Of a stretch of 64,000 nt of DNA, positions 9,157 through 17,207 are shown one piece after another; positions within the stretch are counted from its first letter, which is position 1, and each line of letters starts with the position of its first letter. The notes under the pieces are model-generated. The model ran no database searches and had not been told where the DNA came from. It worked only from the letters and a program-made list of their open reading frames with translations. The stretch is taken from NCBI RefSeq assembly GCF_900100545.1, contig NZ_FNDP01000007.1:62001-126000 (forward strand), read 5' to 3'. The translations under genes were made by a program, and so were the position numbers. The stretch comes from Pseudobutyrivibrio sp. 49. Lineage in GTDB: Bacteria > Bacillota > Clostridia > Lachnospirales > Lachnospiraceae.

Positions 9157-11199
9157 ATGAAAAATCGTTCAGTTCAAGCTATATCCATAGGCTTGTCTGC
9201 AATTTCTCTAGCCAGTCCTGCCAGTATGGTTGCATTTGCGCAGGAAGCAGAGTCAGTAAACGATGCAGAGACCACTACAGAACAACAGGTTATTAGTGAT
9301 TCTGAAGAGAAGGCTATAGCTGAAGAGGTTTCAAACTTATCTGAACAATTAAATACAGACACTACAAGCCAGCTTAGCGAGGCAGCCTCTGCGCCTGAAG
9401 CAGAGGGCAAGTTCGACGAACAGGTTTCAGGTGTGTTAATTGATGAAGCTACTGCAAAGGAAGCAGTAGGTTCTGTTGGTGCGTCTGTTGATAATATAGT
9501 TAAGGCTGGTGAGGCCATTGGCGAGGCTCATACTCAGGCTGAATCAGCTGTTTCACAGGTAGATGAAGTTATAAAGTCTGTTGGAGAAACAACAGCAGCT
9601 GCCAGCTCTCAGGCTGAGACAGCGGTTAGTGCAGTTAAAGATGAGAATACCAGCGAGAAGGCTGCTGCCATAATCATTGCAGATACGGACAAATCTGTGG
9701 AAGAAGCACAGACAGCTTTTGATGATGCTGAGAACAAATATAAGGAAGCTCTTGACGCTTATAACTTGGCCAAGAGTGACTTTGATACAGCTTTAGAGGC
9801 ATATAATACAAATAAGGCTGATGCAACAGAAAGACTTGATGCTGCAGATCAGGCTTTGGTTTGTGCCCAGGAGCATTTGGAGGAGATTCAGGAACAGCTT
9901 TTAGCCGCTCAGGAGGAGTTGGCTGCAGCAGGAGCCGATGCTCTTGTTGCTGCAGAAGCAGATGTTGCCGCTGCCTCAGATGAAGAACGCGGCGGATATA
10001 TGGATTCCTATGCACAGGCAATTTTACAGTATTATTATTTGCCTAAGGCTGAGAATCTTATGGATGGTGAAAGAATAGAGAACTTCCAGGTAACCGTTAG
10101 CTATGGCAATTTTGATGTGGAATACATAATTGTTGATAAGGATGGCAATGCTGTTACTGGTGTAAGAAGTTCATCATACGGATACTTCATTGGGACTGAT
10201 GGTCGTCTTGTTCTTTATGAAGCACCTGTATATGCAAAATCTCAGTTCCAGACCAATGCAAAAGATGGTTTGAAAAAATCAAACAGTGTTAAATCAGTTA
10301 GTAAATCTGCCAACTCTGTTAGAGGGACAACCGAAACCAGAGGAGAAATAGGCACAAACACCATAAAAGTAGGAAGTCAGGAATGGACTGAGCTGGTTAC
10401 AGATTATGTTTCTTATATTTCATGGGTTAGAGCAAAGGTTACAGCCTACAATAATCTTTTAACATCAGTTGAAACTGCCAAAACAGATTTTAAGGCAGCA
10501 CAGGATAAAGTGACATCCATTAAACAGCAGCTGGATGAGCTTAAGGGAGCCACAGATATAGGTTCGTTGGCAGAGATGGCTAAGCTTGAGGCACAGCTTG
10601 AAAGTGCACAGCTTGAATATGCAGAAGCAAAGGATAATCTTCAGAGTGCAAAGGATTCGCTTTTAGATGCAAAATCTTTATTTAATGAAAGATTTTCAAA
10701 GATAGAAACTCCAGTACCTGTTCAGAAGTCAGCTTCTGGCACTGAGAATAATAGGGATAATCACAGCTCAGCTGCGGAGAGCTATTCCACATATGGCGGA
10801 ATAACAAAAAAAGCAGAGAGTCTGGAAGAAAAGGTTGATAAACAGATAGAAGAGCTTGAAGCACTACCAGGTGGTGAGAACCTGGCAGAAGTAGGCAATA
10901 AAGAATCTGATATTGCTTTTTCAAAGTCTACTGATAATGGCAAGGAAGAAAGCTCTGAATCAGCAAAGACCAATTCAAAATCAAAGATTTTCCATCCAAA
11001 GGATGTTCCGGTTGTACCGGGAGAGATTGTTACAATTGGTGAGGAGGACACTCCTCTTGCTATTACACTGGCTGGTATATTGCAGCATGGTAAATGGTTT
11101 GCAGGACTTGCAATAGTTACCCTTGCAGGAGCAGTTGTAAGTATAGTTGAAGTTAAGAGAAGAGCAGCAGCAAAGATTATTGATAAGCTAAATCAGTAG
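9157..11199 (+). CDS. Secreted coiled-coil surface protein with C-terminal membrane anchor
   Basis: 680 residues from the ATG at 9157 (AGAAGGA upstream; a TTG six bases earlier is also possible). A signal peptide (~1-29, ending SMVAFAQEA) precedes an Ala/Glu-rich region with long heptad patterns at ~60-260 and again at ~425-510. Between them is a globular segment (~275-400) containing YMDSYAQAILQYYYLP. After a Ser-rich linker, the C-terminus reads IGEEDTPLA, a hydrophobic helix, then KRRAAAK. This layout resembles sorting signals without LPXTG that are frequent in Lachnospiraceae surface proteins. It is probably a wall-associated structural or adhesive protein; its function is unknown. A 27-bp element flanks the gene on each side. 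Confidence 0.75.
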   Translation: MKNRSVQAISIGLSAISLASPASMVAFAQEAESVNDAETTTEQQVISDSEEKAIAEEVSNLSEQLNTDTTSQLSEAASAPEAEGKFDEQVSGVLIDEATAKEAVGSVGASVDNIVKAGEAIGEAHTQAESAVSQVDEVIKSVGETTAAASSQAETAVSAVKDENTSEKAAAIIIADTDKSVEEAQTAFDDAENKYKEALDAYNLAKSDFDTALEAYNTNKADATERLDAADQALVCAQEHLEEIQEQLLAAQEELAAAGADALVAAEADVAAASDEERGGYMDSYAQAILQYYYLPKAENLMDGERIENFQVTVSYGNFDVEYIIVDKDGNAVTGVRSSSYGYFIGTDGRLVLYEAPVYAKSQFQTNAKDGLKKSNSVKSVSKSANSVRGTTETRGEIGTNTIKVGSQEWTELVTDYVSYISWVRAKVTAYNNLLTSVETAKTDFKAAQDKVTSIKQQLDELKGATDIGSLAEMAKLEAQLESAQLEYAEAKDNLQSAKDSLLDAKSLFNERFSKIETPVPVQKSASGTENNRDNHSSAAESYSTYGGITKKAESLEEKVDKQIEELEALPGGENLAEVGNKESDIAFSKSTDNGKEESSESAKTNSKSKIFHPKDVPVVPGEIVTIGEEDTPLAITLAGILQHGKWFAGLAIVTLAGAVVSIVEVKRRAAAKIIDKLNQ

Positions 11200-11204
11200 T
11201 GTTG

Positions 11205-11231
11205 TTGCCAAAAAATTGACGATTTTGCCAA
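11205..11231 (+). repeat. 27-bp element, copy 2
   Basis: TTGCCAAAA, six variable bases, CGATTTTGCCAA, in the same orientation and of the same length as the copy at 9021. It starts six bases after the stop codon of the surface protein gene. Confidence 0.7.
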
Positions 11232-11608
11232 TCTATTGTTCAAAGTCCTTTAGAATGGTAAAGTACATAGTGTTAGATGACGTTCACATAAATATCACAT
11301 TTATGACACAGAATAGACGCGATTTTAGTGGTGACTATTATTTGGGAACGCAGGTATAGGGAAATAGTGGTGTCGAGGTATTGAACAGAATTCACAGCCA
11401 GAGTGGTGCGCGGTAGGGAGGCCGTAGCTACTCAAATCGATTAAATGGTCGCTGAGAATGAAAAGTTAGGTGTGAGGTATTGATGTATGAAGGTGTTTAT
11501 CCTTAAGATGAAAATGTTTAGGACTATGGTTGAGAATCACAGGACTAGACGAATGCTCAAAAGGCTGGAAACAAAGAAGAGCTAATTCATCCACGACGAC
11601 ACGAGAAA
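11232..11608 (+). other. Long intergenic stretch, possibly a transcribed non-coding leader or small RNA
   Basis: About 380 bases without a clear gene between the surface protein and hydE. A strong terminator at its end (11609) shows that something transcribed ends there. It could be a long 3' UTR of the surface protein gene or an independent RNA. The middle part (about 11390-11460) is G-rich with possible stems. I recognise no riboswitch, 6S, SRP or tmRNA signature. A 32-codon basic open frame lies at 11487. Confidence 0.4.
11487..11585 (+). CDS. Possible 32-residue basic small protein
   Basis: The frame opens at ATG 11487 with GTGAGG about nine bases upstream and closes at TAA 11583-11585. 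It begins MKVFILKMKMFRTMVENH, then continues very rich in Arg and Lys, ending KKS. The net charge is strongly positive. It would be the last thing encoded before the terminator at 11609. I recognise no family, and a chance open frame of this size is quite possible. Confidence 0.3.
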   Translation: MKVFILKMKMFRTMVENHRTRRMLKRLETKKS

Positions 11609-11637
11609 GAGGGAATCCGTGAGGGTTCCTTTTTTTG
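11609..11637 (+). terminator. Intrinsic terminator before hydE
   Basis: Stem GGAATCC/GGGTTCC (one G-U pair), loop GTGA, then TTTTTTT. It isolates the upstream transcript from the hydrogenase maturation genes. Confidence 0.8.
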
Positions 11638-11711
11638 TGCGAAAAAACATACATAAATCATCAACATTGTTCCTAAAAGAAAACAGATTCCACCAAATAA
11701 TTGTGATATAG

Positions 11712-11717
11712 TATACT
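11712..11717 (+). promoter_or_regulatory. Candidate -10 element of hydE
   Basis: TATACT about 40 bases before the hydE ATG and beyond the upstream terminator. No convincing -35 is visible. Confidence 0.3.
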
Positions 11718-11755
11718 TTGTGAAAAAATAAACGATAAATTTTTATCAATAAGAT

Positions 11756-12820
11756 ATGGATTCAAAGTTAATAGATACGTTAGACAAACTTAATAGAAAT
11801 CATTCCCTTGAGCTGGAGGAATATCAGCTTCTCATAGAAAATATTAATCCTGATTTAATGAAGCGTGCAGCAGAGTATGCTCTTAAATATCAGGAGCAGT
11901 TTTATGGAAAAAAGATATTCGTAAGAGGTCTTGTGGAATTTACAAATTATTGCAAGAATGATTGCTATTATTGTGGTATTCGCAGAGGCAATAGGGAATG
12001 CGAGAGATATCGCCTTAGAAAAGACGATATTATTGCCTGCGCTGATGAAGGCTACAAGCTTGGCTTCAGGACAGTGGTTCTTCAGGGCGGAGAGGATTAT
12101 ACCTACAGCGATGAAGATATATGCGAGATTATTAAAGGCATCAAGCAGGCTCATCCTGATATGGTAATCACTCTTTCAATTGGTGAAAGAGAACGCTCAA
12201 GCTATGAGGCCTACTTTGAGGCAGGTGCAGGACGTTACTTGCTTAGACATGAAACAGCTAGTCCAGAGTTGTACGCTAAGCTTCATCCAGAGGAGATGAG
12301 CTGGGAACACAGGATGAACTGTCTTCGTGATTTGAAGGATATTGGATATCAGGTGGGGGCTGGATTTATGGTTCAGTCACCAGGTCAGACTGCCAGTGAT
12401 TTGGCAAAGGATTTGAAATTTATCGAAGAGTTTAAGCCAGATATGTGTGGCATTGGTCCATACATTAGTCATAAGGATACACCATTTGCAAAGGAAGATA
12501 GTGGCACCTTGGAGATGACTCTATTCTTATTATCTTTACTTAGAATCATCTATCCACAGATGTTGCTGCCAGCTACCACAGCCCTTGGAACAATTGATCC
12601 AAAGGGAAGAGAAAAGGGTATTCAGGCTGGTGCCAACGTACTTATGCCGAATCTTTCGCCTACATATGTACGAAAGATGTACACTTTATATGACAACAAA
12701 ATCTGCACTGGCGAAGAAGCCGCTGAGTGCATCGCATGCCTTAAGGGGCGTGTCTCGTCCGTTGGTTACGAGGTCGTTACAGACGCTGGTAACAGGGCGG
12801 GTTTTATAGAAAAGAGGTAA
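11756..12820 (+). CDS. hydE: [FeFe]-hydrogenase maturase HydE (radical SAM)
   Basis: 354 residues, the usual HydE length. The radical SAM cluster motif is CKNDCYYC (Cys66, Cys70, Cys73) in the context EFTNYCKNDCYYCGIRRGN. VLQGGED and a GPYISHKDTPFA block, characteristic of HydE, follow. HydE acts with HydG and HydF to build the diiron subcluster of the H-cluster, processing the HydG-derived complex. No clear Shine-Dalgarno sequence precedes the ATG, which is unusual here. It is the first gene of hydE-hydG-hydF-hydA, and hydG starts four bases after its stop. Confidence 0.95.
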   Translation: MDSKLIDTLDKLNRNHSLELEEYQLLIENINPDLMKRAAEYALKYQEQFYGKKIFVRGLVEFTNYCKNDCYYCGIRRGNRECERYRLRKDDIIACADEGYKLGFRTVVLQGGEDYTYSDEDICEIIKGIKQAHPDMVITLSIGERERSSYEAYFEAGAGRYLLRHETASPELYAKLHPEEMSWEHRMNCLRDLKDIGYQVGAGFMVQSPGQTASDLAKDLKFIEEFKPDMCGIGPYISHKDTPFAKEDSGTLEMTLFLLSLLRIIYPQMLLPATTALGTIDPKGREKGIQAGANVLMPNLSPTYVRKMYTLYDNKICTGEEAAECIACLKGRVSSVGYEVVTDAGNRAGFIEKR

Positions 12821-12824
12821 AGAA

Positions 12825-14267
12825 ATGTACAATGTAAAATCAATGAAAGCTGATGAGTTTATCGACCATCAGGAAATCCTCGACACAATAGAATATGCCG
12901 AAGCAAACAAAAATAATTATGAGTTGATTGATCAGCTCCTTGAGAAAGCAAGACCAGTAAAGACAGCAGAAGGCTGTGTATGCTCAGGTCTTTCACATCG
13001 TGAGGCAGCAGTTCTTCTTGCCTGCGATGATCCAACATATATTGAGAAAATGTATAAGGTAGCACAGGAGATTAAGGATGCTTTCTATGGCAACCGTATC
13101 GTTCTTTTTGCTCCACTTTATCTTTCAAATTATTGTGTAAATGGATGTGTTTACTGTCCATATCATCTTAAGAATAAGCACATTGCTCGTAAAAAGCTTA
13201 CACAGGAAGAAGTAAAGGCTGAGGTTATCGCACTTCAGGATATGGGTCACAAGAGACTTGCCATCGAAGCTGGTGAGGATCCAGTTAACAATCCAATCGA
13301 GTACATCTTAGAGTGTATCGATACAATTTACAGCATTCACCACAAGAATGGCGATATCAGACGTGTAAATGTTAATATCGCTGCTACAACAGTTGAGAAT
13401 TATCGCAAGCTCAAGGAAGCAGGAATCGGTACATACATTCTCTTCCAGGAGACCTACAACAAAAAGAGCTATGAGGAGCTTCATCCAACAGGTCCAAAGC
13501 ATGATTATGCTTACCATACAGAGGCTATGGATCGTGCTATGGAAGGTGGAATCGACGATGTAGGACTTGGTGTTCTCTTCGGACTTGAGAGCTATAAGTA
13601 CGAGTTCACTGGACTCCTCATGCATGCTGAGCATCTTGAGGCAGTTCACGGCGTTGGTCCACACACAATTTCAGTTCCACGTGTTAAGCATGCTGATGAT
13701 ATTGATCCAGATGTATTTGACAACTCTATTCCAGATGAGATGTTTACAAAGATTGCAGCCTGCATCAGAATTGCAGTCCCATACACAGGTATGATTATTT
13801 CTACTCGTGAGTCTGAGGAAGTTAGACGTAAGATGCTTCAGGTTGGTATTTCACAGGTATCTGGTGCCAGCCGTACATCAGTAGGTGGTTACACAGAGAA
13901 AGAGCGTCCACACGATACAGAGCAGTTTGATGTTTCTGATCAGCGTACTCTCGATGAGGTAGTTAAGTGGCTCATGGAGACAGGTCACATCCCATCATTC
14001 TGTACAGCTTGCTACCGTGCAGGACGTACAGGCGACAGATTTATGTCGCTTTGTAAGACAGGCCAGATTATTAACTGCTGTCATCCAAACGCACTCATGA
14101 CTCTTACAGAATACCTTGTAGATTACGCTTCTGAGGAGACAAAGAAGGTTGGCTACAAGATGATTGAGAAAGAGCTTAAGAAGATTCCAAAGGAAAATGT
14201 TAGAAAGACAGCTGAGGAAAATATCGAGGCTATCAAGAACTCTAATCGTAGAGATTTCAGATTTTAG
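12825..14267 (+). CDS. hydG: [FeFe]-hydrogenase maturase HydG (radical SAM tyrosine lyase)
   Basis: 480 residues. The N-terminal radical SAM motif SNYCVNGCVYCPYH has Cys104, Cys108 and Cys111. The C-terminal auxiliary-cluster cysteines are in PSFCTACYRAGRTGDRFM and the LC that follows (~393-410). HydG splits tyrosine to supply the CO and CN ligands of the H-cluster; its relative ThiH lacks the C-terminal cluster, which excludes a thiamine role here. Translation probably reinitiates from hydE four bases upstream. Confidence 0.96.
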   Translation: MYNVKSMKADEFIDHQEILDTIEYAEANKNNYELIDQLLEKARPVKTAEGCVCSGLSHREAAVLLACDDPTYIEKMYKVAQEIKDAFYGNRIVLFAPLYLSNYCVNGCVYCPYHLKNKHIARKKLTQEEVKAEVIALQDMGHKRLAIEAGEDPVNNPIEYILECIDTIYSIHHKNGDIRRVNVNIAATTVENYRKLKEAGIGTYILFQETYNKKSYEELHPTGPKHDYAYHTEAMDRAMEGGIDDVGLGVLFGLESYKYEFTGLLMHAEHLEAVHGVGPHTISVPRVKHADDIDPDVFDNSIPDEMFTKIAACIRIAVPYTGMIISTRESEEVRRKMLQVGISQVSGASRTSVGGYTEKERPHDTEQFDVSDQRTLDEVVKWLMETGHIPSFCTACYRAGRTGDRFMSLCKTGQIINCCHPNALMTLTEYLVDYASEETKKVGYKMIEKELKKIPKENVRKTAEENIEAIKNSNRRDFRF

Positions 14268-14324
14268 TTCTTAGTTTTTTAATAAAATAAACAAAATTAT
14301 ATTGTATTCTTATAGGAGGCGAGT

Positions 14325-15509
14325 ATGTCCCTTAATAGTACAGCCAGTGGGCAGCGTGTCCACATTGGTTTTTTTGGAATCAGAAATGCTGGTAAATCCA
14401 GTATTGTAAATAAACTTACAAATCAGGAAATTTCGCTGGTTTCTGCTCACAAGGGTACCACCACTGATCCTGTAAAAAAGGCCATGGAGATTCTTCCAAT
14501 TGGTCCAGTGGTTATTATCGATACTGCAGGTTTTGATGATGAAGGCGAGCTTGGTGAGCTTAGAAAGCATCGTACATATCGTATCTTAGACGAGATTGAT
14601 ATTGTGGTTATGGTGCTCGATGCCAGAGAAAAAGAGCTTTCAGAAGAGGAAGCAGATTTCCTTAAAAATGTGAAGGAACGAAATGTTCCTTACATAATTA
14701 TAGAGAATCACATAGACGAGGCTGAGGCTCATGGCTACGCTGGTTTGGAGGAAGAAAACCTTATTTTTGTGGATGCCACATCAGATGACATGTCACAGGT
14801 TAAGGAAGCGCTCATAAAGCTTCTTCCTAATGTAAAGGAGCCTGCACTTGTTGCCGATTTGGTAGAGCCAAAAAGCACTGTTGTTTTGGTTATCCCAATT
14901 GATGAGTCGGCACCAAAAGGAAGAGTCATTCTTCCACAGCAGATGGTTCTAAGAGACCTTCTTGATAACAATTGCAAGATTCTTTGCTGCCAGCCAGAGG
15001 AATTGGCCGAGGCACTTGAAGAAGATAAAAATATTTCGCTAGTAATTACTGATTCTCAGGCCTTTGAAGAGGTTTCAAAGATTGTTCCTGAGGATACGGC
15101 ACTTACTTCATTTAGTATTCTTATGGCTCGCTACAAGGGTAGTCTGAATACTCAGCTTGAGGGTGTAGCAGCTCTCAAGAAATTAGTGGATGGTGACAAG
15201 GTTCTCATTTCAGAGGCCTGCACTCATCACAGACAGTGTAACGACATCGGCACCGTAAAGATGCCAGGATGGGTTAGAAAATACACTGGCAAAGAAATTG
15301 ATTTTGAATTTTCTTCTGGAAATGATTTTCCGGAGGATTTATCAAAATATAAATTAGTGATTCATTGCGGTGGTTGCATGATAAATGGGGCTGAAATGCA
15401 GAATCGCGTTAAACATTGCAAATCCCAGGGGGTTCCGGTTGTTAATTACGGAATGGCCATAGCGGAGTTCAATGGTATTTTAGACAGAAGTCTACGAGTA
15501 ATTAATTAA
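14325..15509 (+). CDS. hydF: [FeFe]-hydrogenase maturation GTPase HydF
   Basis: 394 residues. An N-terminal Era-like GTPase has its P-loop at residues 18-25 (GIRNAGKS), a switch Thr in KGTTTDP, and DTAGFDD. A middle dimerisation domain is followed by a C-terminal cluster-binding domain with CTHH...C and HCGGCM. HydF is the scaffold that receives the diiron subcluster from HydE and HydG and hands it to apo-hydrogenase. AGGAGG lies about eight bases before the ATG. hydG and the hydrogenase gene flank it. Confidence 0.95.
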   Translation: MSLNSTASGQRVHIGFFGIRNAGKSSIVNKLTNQEISLVSAHKGTTTDPVKKAMEILPIGPVVIIDTAGFDDEGELGELRKHRTYRILDEIDIVVMVLDAREKELSEEEADFLKNVKERNVPYIIIENHIDEAEAHGYAGLEEENLIFVDATSDDMSQVKEALIKLLPNVKEPALVADLVEPKSTVVLVIPIDESAPKGRVILPQQMVLRDLLDNNCKILCCQPEELAEALEEDKNISLVITDSQAFEEVSKIVPEDTALTSFSILMARYKGSLNTQLEGVAALKKLVDGDKVLISEACTHHRQCNDIGTVKMPGWVRKYTGKEIDFEFSSGNDFPEDLSKYKLVIHCGGCMINGAEMQNRVKHCKSQGVPVVNYGMAIAEFNGILDRSLRVIN

Positions 15510-15547
15510 CAATTCACTGGCAAATAAAAAGGTAAAAGGAGAAAAAT

Positions 15548-17026
15548 ATGGTAACTTCAGATCAGAGTATTGTACGTTTGAAGCACAACATTATGGAAGA
15601 GGTTTGTAAGCTTGCTTGGAATGGTGAGCTTGATGCAGAGCACAAAGAGGCTGTTTGCTACGAAATCATCCCTGGTCCAAGACCAACATATCGTTGTTGT
15701 GTTTACAAGGAGAGAGAAATCGTAAGACAGAGAGTTATTCTTTCTTGCGCAGAGAATCTTCCTACTAATCCAGATTCAAAGAACGTTGTTCAGGTTATCC
15801 AGCCAGCTTGTGATGACTGTTCAATCGCTTCTTATTCAGTAACAGACAACTGCCGTTTCTGTCTTGGAAAGGCATGTCTTAACTCTTGTAAGTTCGGTGC
15901 TATCACTCCAGGTGAGAGAAGAATGCACATCGATCCTACAAAGTGTAAGGAGTGCGGTATGTGTGCTAAGGAGTGTCCTTACCAGGCTATCGTTCACCTT
16001 GAGAGACCATGTAAGAAGGCTTGCCCAGTTGGTGCTATTTCTTACGACGAGTACGGTCACTGCGTAATCGACGATGAGAAGTGTATCTCATGTGGTCACT
16101 GTATCCACAGCTGCCCATTCGGTGCTATCGGTTCTAAGACATATCTTGTACATATCATCAAGGCTATCCTTGAGGGCAAGAAGGTTATCGCTATGTGCGC
16201 ACCTGCTACAGAGGGACAGTTCGGTGAGGATATCTCTATGGCTGCAGTTAAAGCTGCTTGCAAGAAGGTTGGTTTCACAGACATGATCGAGGTAGGTCTC
16301 GGTGGAGATATGACAGCTGCTTACGAGTCAGCTGAGTGGTATGAGGCTAAGGAAGAAGGCCGTAAGATGACAACATCTTGCTGTCCAGCTTTCATCAACA
16401 TGCTCAGAAAGCACTTCCCAGATCAGTTTAGAGATAACATGTCTTCTACAGTATCTCCAATGTGCGCTATCTCACGTTTCGTTAAGGCTACAATGGGTGA
16501 GGATACTGTTACAGTATTCGTTGGACCATGTATCGCTAAGAAGTCTGAGGCACAGGATGAGACAGTACCAGGAAATGCAGATTACGTTATCACATTTGGT
16601 GAGCTTCGTGCGTTAATGCGTTCTAAGGGCGTTGAGTTCGAGCCAGTAGAGGAAGATTACCAGGAGTCATCTACATTTGGTAAGCACTTCGCTTCTTCAG
16701 GCGGTGTTGCTAAGGCTGTTATCGAGTGCATGCAGGAGCGTGGACAGAATACAGATGATATTAAGCTTATGCAGTGTGCAGGTGGTGCTGAGTGTAAGAA
16801 GGCACTTATGCTTCTCAAGAGCGGTAAGCTTGATGTTGATTTCATCGAGGGTATGATTTGTGAAGGTGGTTGCGTTGGTGGCCCATCTAAGCACAGAGCT
16901 GAGAGAGAAATCGTTAAGGCAAGAACAACTCTTATCGGAAAGGCTGATGGACGTAAGATTCTTGCAAACCTTGAGAATTACCCAATGGATAAGTTTAGTA
17001 TGTACCGTGATGGTCATATGGAATAA
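15548..17026 (+). CDS. hydA: [FeFe] hydrogenase, group-B-like, with several FeS clusters
   Basis: 492 residues. The N-terminal half holds many cysteines: CRFCLGKACLNSC (102-114), CKECGMCAKECP (133-144), CISCGHCIHSCP (179-190) and extra pairs at 88/91 and 155/159, so at least three [4Fe-4S] clusters are likely. The H-domain motifs are TSCCPAF (276-282), VGPCIAKKSE (325-334) and EGMICEGGCVGGP (434-446). L1 has Phe instead of the usual Trp, and L2 is GPC rather than MPC; both point to group B, not the well-studied group A. It is probably a cytosolic ferredoxin-linked hydrogenase. It is the last gene after hydEGF, with a terminator right behind. Confidence 0.93.
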   Translation: MVTSDQSIVRLKHNIMEEVCKLAWNGELDAEHKEAVCYEIIPGPRPTYRCCVYKEREIVRQRVILSCAENLPTNPDSKNVVQVIQPACDDCSIASYSVTDNCRFCLGKACLNSCKFGAITPGERRMHIDPTKCKECGMCAKECPYQAIVHLERPCKKACPVGAISYDEYGHCVIDDEKCISCGHCIHSCPFGAIGSKTYLVHIIKAILEGKKVIAMCAPATEGQFGEDISMAAVKAACKKVGFTDMIEVGLGGDMTAAYESAEWYEAKEEGRKMTTSCCPAFINMLRKHFPDQFRDNMSSTVSPMCAISRFVKATMGEDTVTVFVGPCIAKKSEAQDETVPGNADYVITFGELRALMRSKGVEFEPVEEDYQESSTFGKHFASSGGVAKAVIECMQERGQNTDDIKLMQCAGGAECKKALMLLKSGKLDVDFIEGMICEGGCVGGPSKHRAEREIVKARTTLIGKADGRKILANLENYPMDKFSMYRDGHME

Positions 17027-17035
17027 AAATTGATA

Positions 17036-17069
17036 AAAATCGGGTGCGAAAGCACCTGATTTTTTTTTC
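17036..17069 (+). terminator. Intrinsic terminator of the hyd operon
   Basis: Stem AATCGGGTGC/GCACCTGATT with a GAAA tetraloop, followed by a run of Ts. Confidence 0.9.
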
Positions 17070-17109
17070 CAATTTTTATTCCATATGACGAAAAAACAGC
17101 AATAATTAG

Positions 17110-17138
17110 CAAACATTTTGTGGAATATATGCTATACT
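17110..17138 (+). promoter_or_regulatory. Candidate promoter of the ech operon
   Basis: Extended -10 TATGC plus TATACT (17133-17138); the -35 is weak. The predicted start of transcription coincides with an inverted repeat, GCTGAAT (17145-17151) and ATTCAGC (17167-17173), which could be a 5' stem-loop or an operator. Confidence 0.45.
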
Positions 17139-17207
17139 AGAATAGCTGAATGCAATTGGGGAATAGATTCAGCATATATAATGTAATTTAATAAGGAGGG
17201 GGAAATA

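Noticed and set aside
9674-10021. Long minus-strand open frame inside the surface protein gene
   Set aside because: Low-complexity His/Gln/Leu translation of an Ala/Glu-rich coiled-coil gene; no ribosome site or family.
9021-11231. The two 27-bp elements as target-site duplications or a transposon
   Set aside because: No transposase, and the copies differ in six central bases; a regulatory site is simpler.
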